Assembly: GCA_016196785.1 (NCBI GenBank)
Contig: JACPXA010000199.1
Location: 1-6,189 of the forward strand
Direction of reading: 5' to 3'
DNA: 6,189 bases
Source: Elusimicrobiota bacterium
Lineage (GTDB): Bacteria; Elusimicrobiota; Elusimicrobia; 2-01-FULL-59-12; JACPXA01
Shown: positions 1 through 5,204 of the stretch, in pieces
Position numbering within the stretch: the first letter of the stretch is position 1
Layout: every line of letters begins with the position of its first letter
Notes under the pieces: model-generated
What the model saw: only the letters and a program-made list of their open reading frames with translations
Databases searched by the model: none
What the model was told of the DNA's origin: nothing
Position numbers and translations under genes: made by a program

Positions 1-101
1 AGCGGCTCGTTGGCCCACAGGAGCGCCATCCCAGCGCCAGACATCTTCAAGAACTTCCGCCGGGTGATCGCTTGGGAAAAGATGGCCTTCAGGGGTTCCA
101 T
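1..101 (-). CDS. Twin-arginine-signal exported protein, N-terminus only
   Basis: Only the first 33 codons are inside the window; the gene runs off the left edge. The start is ATG at 101-99, overlapping the 3' end of coxA by 13 bp in another frame. An AAGGA lies 7 nt upstream. The peptide begins MEPLKAIFSQAITRRKFLKM and continues with a short Gly/Ala/Leu-rich stretch. The RRKFLK block matches the twin-arginine consensus (S/T-R-R-x-F-L-K), so a Tat-exported, probably cofactor-bearing or prefolded protein is likely. As the last visible gene of a cox operon it could be a Rieske protein, a cupredoxin or multicopper protein, or another redox partner. No mature domain is visible, so the function is unknown. 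The overlap suggests translational coupling to coxA. Confidence 0.8.
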   Translation of the reverse strand, partial: MEPLKAIFSQAITRRKFLKMSGAGMALLWANEP

Positions 102-1759
102 TCCAGCGTCCTTGCCTCCCAGGGGTTCGAGGGGGCCGACTCGCCCTTCACCCAGGAACGGATCATGTTGAACAGGAACACAGCCACGGCGAGCACGACC
201 ATCAACCCGACGAGGCTGATCCAGAGCTGTACAGACGCTAGGTCCGGAGGGAAATCGGCAACACGCCTTCGCATGCCCCGCGTCCCAAGCCAGAACATGG
301 GGATAAAGGTGGCATTGAATCCGATCAACAAGAGCCAGAAGTGGATCTTCCCCAGGGTCTCGTTGTACATTTTGCCGGTGATCTTGGGAAACCAATGGTA
401 GATGCCGGCGAACCAGGCAAAGATCGCTCCCCCCATGATCGTGAAGTGAAAGTGGGCCACGACAAACCAGGTGTCTTGCAGATGGAGGTCGGTTGGCACA
501 TCGGCGTTGAAAATGCCGGTGAGCCCGCCGATCAGGAAGTTGACCAGGAACCCAAGGGCAAAGAGCATCGGGGTCTTCAGTTGGAGTTTGCCCAGCCAGA
601 GCGTCCCGAGGGCGCTCAAGAACACCACCCCGGTGGGGACCGAGATGAGCTCCGTCGTGACCATAAAAGGGATGCTTAAAGCATCCCACATTCCGCTCGT
701 GAACAGGTGATGGGCCCACACGACAAAACTGAGCACCACAATGGCCACAAACGAGAGGGCAGCCAGCCTGTAGGCGAACAACGGCTTCCGGGCATACACG
801 GGGAGGAGTTCGAGGATGACCCCGAAGGCTGGAAGAATCATGATGTAAACCGCCGGGTGGGAATAGAACCAGAACAGGTGCTGGTAGAGGAGGACGTTCC
901 CGCCTTGCGAGGGGTCAAAAAACGTCGTGCCGAGGACCCGATCGAAAAGAATCATCAGGAGCGCGCTGGCCACCACGGAAGTGGCGAGTACAATGATGAT
1001 CCCTGCGGCGAGGATTGACCACACGAAAATGGGCATCTTGAAGAGACTCATCCCCTTGGCCCGCAATTGGGAGATCGTGGCCACAAAATTTACCCCCCCG
1101 AAAATGGAGGAAAACCCCACGCTGATGAACGCCAATACAAAGAAGAGCTTGCCGAGTGGTCCTCTCACACTCAAGGGGGGATAGGCCGTCCATCCGAAGT
1201 CGAATCCGCCGGTCACAAGGCTCGACAGGAGAAGCAACACGGCCGGGGGAAGGATCCAGAAACTGAGGGCGTTGAGCCTGGGAAAAGCCATGTCCTTCGT
1301 CCCGATCATCAGGGGAACGGAAAAGTTGCCTAAGCCGCCGATGATGGCGATCAGCGCCACGACGATCATTCCGATCCCATGAATGCCCATCACGGTGTTA
1401 TACGTGTCGTAACTGAGGAACTGCAGGCCTGGCTTGGCCAGCTCCACCCGTATGACCAAGGCCATCACACCGGCAAGTACAAACACGACCAGGCTGGTGA
1501 CTAGGTACTGAACACCGATGACCTTATGGTCGGTCGTGAACCGGAAATACCTCTGCCAGCCGTGCACCTGCTCTTCCTCTTTGTCCTTCAACCAGTGTTG
1601 GAACGCCGCCAGCCCTCCTACACCGATCAAAAACGCAAACAGCCCGACCAGGTATCCCAGCGACGCCGCGGCCTCCCTCGGGAGGGCTCGAGCCAGCAAA
1701 AACGCAACTGCCAGCGATGCCACCCCAAAAGACACCAGGCCTCGAATGAGATTCGTCAT
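89..1759 (-). CDS. coxA: Cytochrome c oxidase subunit I, A2-like haem-copper oxidase
   Basis: This 556-residue polytopic membrane protein is the catalytic subunit, reducing O2 to water at a haem-CuB centre. All metal ligands are visible: His127 and His438 (low-spin haem), His301, His350 and His351 (CuB), His436 (high-spin haem), and Tyr305 in HPAVY for the His-Tyr cross-link. Arg498-Arg499 match the propionate-binding pair. The D-channel entrance Asp156 and Asn163 are present. The helix VI glutamate is Ala303, preceded by Tyr299-Ser300, the alternative motif known from A2-type oxidases. Unusually, the K-channel Lys position is Val379 and the K-channel Ser position is Leu316. About 70 residues with two extra hydrophobic segments (about 8-25 and 33-54) precede the usual N-terminal TTDHK block. 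The ATG follows the coxB stop by 1 bp, with GGGAGGG upstream. An 81-bp segment (codons 498-525) is duplicated upstream of the operon. Confidence 0.97.
   Translation of the reverse strand: MTNLIRGLVSFGVASLAVAFLLARALPREAAASLGYLVGLFAFLIGVGGLAAFQHWLKDKEEEQVHGWQRYFRFTTDHKVIGVQYLVTSLVVFVLAGVMALVIRVELAKPGLQFLSYDTYNTVMGIHGIGMIVVALIAIIGGLGNFSVPLMIGTKDMAFPRLNALSFWILPPAVLLLLSSLVTGGFDFGWTAYPPLSVRGPLGKLFFVLAFISVGFSSIFGGVNFVATISQLRAKGMSLFKMPIFVWSILAAGIIIVLATSVVASALLMILFDRVLGTTFFDPSQGGNVLLYQHLFWFYSHPAVYIMILPAFGVILELLPVYARKPLFAYRLAALSFVAIVVLSFVVWAHHLFTSGMWDALSIPFMVTTELISVPTGVVFLSALGTLWLGKLQLKTPMLFALGFLVNFLIGGLTGIFNADVPTDLHLQDTWFVVAHFHFTIMGGAIFAWFAGIYHWFPKITGKMYNETLGKIHFWLLLIGFNATFIPMFWLGTRGMRRRVADFPPDLASVQLWISLVGLMVVLAVAVFLFNMIRSWVKGESAPSNPWEARTLEWNP
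187..267 (-). repeat. 81-bp exact direct repeat, copy 1 (inside coxA)
   Basis: These 81 bases lie in coxA and run from the second base of codon 498 to the first base of codon 525, covering the end of the haem-propionate Arg pair and most of the last transmembrane helix. They are identical, base for base and in the same orientation, to 4280-4360. Identity stops abruptly at both ends. This copy is the functional, in-frame one. Confidence 0.98.
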
Positions 1760-1760
1760 C

Positions 1761-2537
1761 TCATCGACCCTCCCAGGATTCTTCTTTCATCGTAGCCTCA
1801 AAGGCTTTAGCATCCACGACGTTGACGCGAGCGGTCATGATGGTGTGTTCGGTTCCGCATAACTCTGCACATAGGAGCTGGTAGGTTCCCGTCTTGCTTG
1901 GAGTGAACAGGAGCTTCACCACCTTGCCAGGCAGGGCATCTTGTTTCACCCTGAACTCGGGGACCCAAAAAGAGTGCACCACATCCTTGGAGGTCAATAA
2001 GAGCCGCACCCGCTTCCCCTCGGGGAGAATCAAACTCGAGGCATATTGGTTGTAGCTGGGATAGAAGAATTCCCAGGACCATTGTGAGGAATTCACCTGG
2101 ATATCTACATCCGCTTGGTCAGTTCCTCGAATCAGACGAAACTCCTTGGCACCAAAGGCTGCCAAGCCCACAGTGAGCACAAGGCTTATGGCAATCCAGA
2201 GCACTTCGACGAATTCTCCCCTACTTCGATCAAACCTCACGCCTTCTTCATGGGGGCGGCCGGGGCGTGTGCGGAAGCGGACCACGCTGAACAAAAGCGT
2301 CATCAGAACCAATGAGAAAATGGGGATGGTCAGCTTCAGCAGACCGTCAAAGGCTTGGTCCACCCAGGTAGCCTCGTAAGAGGCGGCCTCGGGCATCATC
2401 CGAACGTGGGAGACCACTGAGAACAAACCGATGGAGCAGAGGACCGTCAAACCAGCAATGATCAGGTAGGGAGGCAACCCCCGTATCCCATTGGGGTCAG
2501 ACCCCCCTTTTAGGACAGGAGTGGTTTTCTGTTCCAT
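1761..2537 (-). CDS. coxB: Cytochrome c oxidase subunit II (CuA protein)
   Basis: This 258-residue protein accepts electrons from cytochrome c at a dinuclear CuA centre in a periplasmic cupredoxin domain and passes them to CoxA. The CuA ligands are His188, Cys223, Glu225, Cys227, His231 and Met234, with the expected C-x3-C-x3-H-x2-M spacing. The aromatic SQWSWEFFYP stretch (about 151-160) is the usual electron-entry region. Hydrophobic segments lie at about 23-45, 69-88 and 110-128; canonical subunit II has two, so the first may be an uncleaved signal or an extra helix. There is no CXXCH after the CuA domain, so this is aa3-like rather than caa3-type. The gene overlaps sco by 28 bp; a strong AGGAGG 4 nt before the ATG supports this start. 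The cytoplasmic N-terminal tail contains a GGGGTC/GACCCC palindrome. Confidence 0.96.
   Translation of the reverse strand: MEQKTTPVLKGGSDPNGIRGLPPYLIIAGLTVLCSIGLFSVVSHVRMMPEAASYEATWVDQAFDGLLKLTIPIFSLVLMTLLFSVVRFRTRPGRPHEEGVRFDRSRGEFVEVLWIAISLVLTVGLAAFGAKEFRLIRGTDQADVDIQVNSSQWSWEFFYPSYNQYASSLILPEGKRVRLLLTSKDVVHSFWVPEFRVKQDALPGKVVKLLFTPSKTGTYQLLCAELCGTEHTIMTARVNVVDAKAFEATMKEESWEGR
2493..2505. repeat. GGGGTC-A-GACCCC palindrome in the coxB 5' end
   Basis: Perfect 6-bp arms surround a single central base, 4 bp after the sco stop codon and inside coxB codons 11-16 (Gly-Gly-Ser-Asp-Pro-Asn). It shares 14 of 15 bases with the palindrome region at 4602-4616. It may be a short repeat element that became part of the cytoplasmic tail of CoxB. 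Confidence 0.5.
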
Positions 2538-3139
2538 CGGGCCTCCTCTTTGAGCAGCGTGTTGACATCCCGCTGAAGGACCGTCAAGGACTGCACGCCG
2601 TCACGGTTGTAGTACCCACGGATGGCCCCTCTGGAGTCCACTAACACGAATTTCAAGCTGTGGGTCACTCGAAACCCTGAAGGGGCCTGCCGGTCTTCAA
2701 CCATGGGGAGTTTGAAACCTTCGTACATCAATCGGTACAGTGCACCCTTTTCGCCCCTCAGAAAGACCCACCGCTTGGGATCCGCCCCAACCCACTGGGC
2801 ATATTGCTGCAAGACCTCTGGGGTGTCCCTGTCTGGGTCCACCGTAAAAGTCACCAGCCGGACATCTCTGGGGAGTGCACTCTGCAACCGGGTCATCTCC
2901 ATCGTCAGTTGCGGGCAGGGGCCGCTACAGTGGGTAAAGATGAAGTTGGCGATCCAGGGATGACCGAGCAAATCCTTTTTCCCCAGTGTTGTACGAGCTT
3001 TCGCCGTAACCCCCGTCATGGTGAAATTGGGAAGTTCCTTCAGGTTCACAGACTGAAGCGGTCTCCTCGCCCCCCATGTCCCCAACAGGACCAGAAGGCC
3101 GGTCAGGAGGATGAACCCACTGAGGAACCGCCGCCCCAT
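2510..3139 (-). CDS. sco: SCO1/SenC-family copper chaperone
   Basis: This 209-residue membrane-anchored thioredoxin-fold protein is expected to deliver copper to, or reduce the cysteines of, the CuA site of CoxB. One N-terminal anchor (about residues 5-21) precedes the periplasmic domain. The copper ligands are visible: Cys71 and Cys75 in a FTHCSGPCP block, and His160 in VTHS. TFTVDPDRDTPEVL (about 97-110) is the family's typical DPxRDTP segment. A longer open frame reaches back to 3331, but that part only shadows the subunit IV gene. The ATG at 3139 is chosen because the membrane anchor follows at once and a GAGGTG lies about 10 nt upstream. It starts 8 bp after the subunit IV stop. Its place between the subunit genes fits a dedicated CuA assembly role. 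Confidence 0.94.
   Translation of the reverse strand: MGRRFLSGFILLTGLLVLLGTWGARRPLQSVNLKELPNFTMTGVTAKARTTLGKKDLLGHPWIANFIFTHCSGPCPQLTMEMTRLQSALPRDVRLVTFTVDPDRDTPEVLQQYAQWVGADPKRWVFLRGEKGALYRLMYEGFKLPMVEDRQAPSGFRVTHSLKFVLVDSRGAIRGYYNRDGVQSLTVLQRDVNTLLKEEARWNRKPLLS
2542..2547 (-). promoter_or_regulatory. Shine-Dalgarno site of coxB
   Basis: AGGAGG on the minus strand lies 4 nt before the ATG at 2537-2535 and sits inside the 3' end of sco. It fixes the coxB start in spite of the 28-bp overlap, and the next Met (residue 47) would remove the first hydrophobic segment. Confidence 0.75.
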
Positions 3140-3147
3140 GGAGACCG

Positions 3148-3417
3148 TCACCTCAACGCGACATCCGGCAGAATGCCGAGGGCGAGGAGCAACACGGTAA
3201 CCATCCCGACGACCACGATCCCAGCGATCAAGGGCCTCTCCGCTCTCAAGCGCATATAATAGAAGGCAATCAACGCGGCTTTCGTCGCTGCGATCGAAAG
3301 GGCCAACACCACCGACTGGATCCTGCCCCACCCCACAAAGAACGAGCCGATGGTCAGTAGCGTCAAGGTCACAAGGCTCACATAGACTGGAAAGGCCATG
3401 TGGTTTTCTTGTTCCAT
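3148..3417 (-). CDS. coxD: Cytochrome c oxidase subunit IV-like small membrane protein
   Basis: This 89-residue protein has three hydrophobic segments (about 10-30, 33-55 and 62-83). The KAALIAFYYMRLRAERP stretch at the end of helix 2 is typical of prokaryotic subunit IV (COX4_pro / CtaF-type). That subunit is non-catalytic and is thought to stabilise the oxidase. The ATG at 3417 lies 4 nt after the coxC stop. An alternative ATG at 3399 would remove the charged MEQENH hexapeptide; neither start has a strong Shine-Dalgarno, so tight coupling to coxC is likely. The symbol follows bacterial convention, but coxD/ctaF/cyoD naming varies between families. Confidence 0.85.
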   Translation of the reverse strand: MEQENHMAFPVYVSLVTLTLLTIGSFFVGWGRIQSVVLALSIAATKAALIAFYYMRLRAERPLIAGIVVVGMVTVLLLALGILPDVALR

Positions 3418-3421
3418 CACT

Positions 3422-4054
3422 CTACACCAGATAAAACAAGGGGAACAGGAACACCCAGACAATATCTACAAAATGCCAGTACAACCCTGCGTTCTCTACT
3501 TTCCGCACAAAGGCGTCGGTCAAGTCGCCAGCCTGACCAGTCTGATACAGGAAACCATTCCACAGGATTCCTGCCAGCACATGGAGCGCATGCAAACCGG
3601 TCAGTCCAAAGTAGAAAGACACGAAGATGCCCAGCCCCGGATTGGCCGCAATAAAGGCGCTGCGGGGGAAGTATCCGTGCTGGACCTTGGCGGTATACTC
3701 AAACGCTTTGATGCCTAAGAAGAGACACCCGAGGAGAATGGTTGCCAGAAGATTCAGCGAAAAGCCCCTGACGTTGCTCTGTTTCGCGGAAGTCAACGCG
3801 TTCACCATGGTGAAGGAGCTGGTGATGATGACTAGGGTGTTCAGGGTAGCCAAGAGCAGGCCCCCGGTGTAGCCCGCCTGAGGCCAAGCTGGAGCACCCA
3901 AGGCACACACCGAACTGCCCAGCCGGAGCATGACGTAACTGGAGAGAAACCCGCCAAAGAGCATCGCCTCGGAAAGGAGAAACAACCAAATCCCGAGCTT
4001 CCCAGTGTCTCTGGTGTCCCAAGGATTCTTTTCAACGCTCACCGCACCGTTCAT
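3422..4054 (-). CDS. coxC: Cytochrome c oxidase subunit III
   Basis: This 210-residue integral membrane subunit has no redox metals and is thought to sustain proton uptake and stability of subunit I. It has five hydrophobic segments (about 20-44, 63-85, 98-118, 141-170 and 190-210), matching the short five-helix form rather than the seven-helix one. Family signatures are FLLSEAMLFGGF near the N-terminus (Glu29), IKAFEY (Glu119), GLTGLHALHVLAG (His155 and His158), and the C-terminal ENAGLYWHFVDIVWVFLFPLFY block. It is the first gene of the operon. GGAGAAAGGA directly precedes the ATG, a good ribosome binding site. The stop falls 4 nt before the subunit IV start. Confidence 0.96.
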   Translation of the reverse strand: MNGAVSVEKNPWDTRDTGKLGIWLFLLSEAMLFGGFLSSYVMLRLGSSVCALGAPAWPQAGYTGGLLLATLNTLVIITSSFTMVNALTSAKQSNVRGFSLNLLATILLGCLFLGIKAFEYTAKVQHGYFPRSAFIAANPGLGIFVSFYFGLTGLHALHVLAGILWNGFLYQTGQAGDLTDAFVRKVENAGLYWHFVDIVWVFLFPLFYLV

Positions 4055-4118
4055 TCCTTTCTCCGCGAGGACGATTCGAATGACAGGCTACTGAGTTTGG
4101 CAGGCTGTTGACATCCTG

Positions 4119-4133
4119 AGGGACTTTGTCCCT
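4119..4133 (-). other. Small hairpin in the cox leader
   Basis: A perfect 6-bp inverted repeat (AGGGAC / GTCCCT) with a 3-nt loop lies about 65 bp before the coxC ATG. No T tract follows on either strand, so it is not a clear intrinsic terminator. It may be a leader RNA hairpin or part of a dispersed intergenic repeat. Confidence 0.4.
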
Positions 4134-4178
4134 ACAACCTCGTCAGGCCCAAAGGTATCAGAAAACGATTCGGCGATC

Positions 4179-4194
4179 AGTGACGCCGATCACT
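4179..4194. promoter_or_regulatory. CRP/FNR-superfamily-like palindrome
   Basis: The sequence AGTGA-CGCCGA-TCACT is a perfect 5-bp-arm palindrome with a 6-bp spacer. It contains the GTGA-N6-TCAC core known for CRP-class sites; FNR sites use TTGAT. It also lies inside two near-identical 9-mers (CGGCGATCA at 4171 and CGCCGATCA at 4184) set 13 bp apart. It sits about 125 bp upstream of the coxC start, a plausible place for a regulator of the oxidase operon. The assignment rests on pattern only. Confidence 0.4.
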
Positions 4195-4279
4195 AAACGG
4201 CAAAGGGAGAGTATGGTTAACAAGGGACTGAAGCGATGAGGAATTCGGGCGGGTTACAGGACCTGCTTTCGGCGAAGAT

Positions 4280-4360
4280 CGGCGAGCACGACCATCAACC
4301 CGACGAGGCTGATCCAGAGCTGTACAGACGCTAGGTCCGGAGGGAAATCGGCAACACGCC
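4280..4360 (-). repeat. 81-bp exact direct repeat, copy 2 (displaced coxA fragment)
   Basis: This is a perfect copy of 187-267, located 4093 bp away, upstream of coxC and outside any coxA reading frame. The flanks share nothing with coxA (atcagctccc follows at 4361, while ttcgcatgcc follows copy 1 at 268). The left flank also differs. It interrupts an orphan open frame coming from 4572. The absence of any mismatch means either a recent duplication or an assembly artefact. Confidence 0.98.
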
Positions 4361-4572
4361 ATCAGCTCCCCCACCACCTCCGGCGCAAACGTCAGCACGG
4401 CTTGCTCTACGCGTTCTGCCGCGGATAGTGGTTGTCCGATCAACACTCCAAAATGGTCAGGGACGGGCAGGCCCCGCAGCACGGCGGCTTCATGACCAGC
4501 CGTTTCACACATAGCTGCCAGGTCTCTTGATCCCCTTGGCGTGGGGAGGCGTGGAGCACCAAGGAGGGGACT
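4361..4572 (-). pseudogene. Orphan open-frame fragment cut by the coxA repeat
   Basis: After an in-frame stop at 4575-4573 this frame stays open for 70 codons up to the junction with the displaced coxA segment. An internal ATG lies at 4512. The peptide reads through CETAGHEAAVLRGLPVPDHF and ends ...FAPEVVGELMA, and its composition resembles real protein. The frame beyond the junction, open to 4177, is the coxA repeat read out of frame followed by leader sequence, so it is not a true C-terminus. No ribosome binding site is obvious. I do not recognise the family. It could be the remains of a gene truncated by rearrangement, or a chance open frame; its right part also overlaps the tail of the SRPBCC frame. 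Confidence 0.3.
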
Positions 4573-4602
4573 TCAACGCCCCGACCCTCCACGTTGGGGA
4601 GT

Positions 4603-4634
4603 GAGGTCAGACCCCCAATCTGGGATCTGACCTC
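4603..4634. repeat. Inverted repeat, REP-like palindrome
   Basis: Perfect 9-bp arms (GAGGTCAGA at 4603-4611 and TCTGACCTC at 4626-4634) flank a 14-nt loop. No T tract follows on either strand, so a terminator is not supported. The left arm with its flank (TGAGGTCAGACCCCC, 4602-4616) matches 14 of 15 bases with TGGGGTCAGACCCCC at 2492-2506 in coxB. It sits just beyond the conserved end of the SRPBCC domain. A dispersed REP-type element is my inference. Confidence 0.6.
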
Positions 4635-4928
4635 GGTCCTTACTCCGCCAGAGCTCCTGGCTCCCTCTAGAGCTCTTCGGAGGATTTCCTCCCTGACTTC
4701 TTCAAGAAGCCCTCTCACGGTCTTCTTCACGGATCGTTTCTCGAGGAACCCCGGACCGGAAAATCTGCTTTTGCTGGTCAAGCGGTACAACACCAACAGC
4801 TCCTCGGGGACGTCTTGTATCTGCCACGATCCGGCGTAGAATTCAAAATCTTTGTGCGAGATGTCTTCGAACAGGATCTGTTCCAAAGGCTGTTCCCGAA
4901 CCGCCAGCAGGACAGAAAATCTCCGTCC

Positions 4929-4937
4929 AAAAAAAAA
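4929..4937 (-). other. T9 homopolymer at the SRPBCC frameshift
   Basis: The coding strand reads GTGC-T9-GGACGG. The upstream frame gives Leu-Phe-Phe-Trp and soon loses homology. With eight T the reading becomes Leu-Phe-Phe-Gly-Arg-Arg and continues into the rest of the domain. Runs of this length are prone to replication slippage, transcriptional slippage and sequencing error. Confidence 0.85.
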
Positions 4938-5204
4938 GCACCCTGCCGACTGCATCCTGTTCAAGCAATAGCCAGTCCTTGTCGCGCTGTTTCACCTGGC
5001 TCGTGCGGATGGAGGAGACGAACTCCCGGATGTGGTCATAGTCTGTCAACACCTCCCACACGACGTGGCGAGGCGCTTCCACAACAAAGTGGCCCTCCAG
5101 CCGGTATGCTCCATGATTGACGTCGCTCAGCGCGACAAACACCTCGTGGGCTGAGGAGGGAACCACACAGCCCACGAGGATGAGAACGACCATCAGAGGA
5201 GTCA

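Larger units (their letters stand above)
4055..4279 (-). promoter_or_regulatory. Leader/promoter region of the cox operon
   Basis: This 225-bp stretch has no credible gene and lies between the displaced coxA fragment and coxC. It contains a GTGA-N6-TCAC palindrome about 125 bp before the coxC ATG, a small perfect hairpin, and the coxC ribosome binding site. A promoter is expected because coxC is the first gene after a disrupted region. I found no -35/-10 pair good enough to name; a CATACT (4 of 6 to TATAAT) on the minus strand upstream of the palindrome is the best weak candidate. Confidence 0.5.

Noticed and set aside
90..128. Direct 9-bp repeat caggggttc at 90-98 and 120-128
   Set aside because: It is short, lies 30 bp apart within coding sequence and has no other repeat structure; chance is enough.
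72..1333. Several plus-strand open frames across coxA
   Set aside because: They are antisense shadows of a strongly conserved gene, with no protein-like features or ribosome binding sites.
89..1759. CoxA as a nitric oxide reductase variant, because of its odd channel residues
   Set aside because: The His-Tyr pair (His301/Tyr305), all CuB histidines and a CuA subunit II are present, as in oxygen reductases.
3140..3331. Longer start for sco at 3331, giving 273 residues
   Set aside because: The extra 64 residues overlap the subunit IV gene completely, are hydrophilic and lack family similarity; the membrane anchor starts right after the ATG at 3139, which has its own GAGGTG.
4119..4133. Intrinsic terminator at the AGGGAC/GTCCCT hairpin
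   Set aside because: The stem is only 6 bp and there is no T tract on either strand.
4108..4138. Plus-strand sigma70-like pair TTGACA (4108) and TACAAC (4133)
   Set aside because: The 19-bp spacing is too long, the -10 match is weak, the pair overlaps the small hairpin, and no plus-strand gene follows.
4177..4279. C-terminal part of an open frame running 4512-4177
   Set aside because: It reads the coxA repeat out of frame and then leader DNA; the open frame there is fortuitous.
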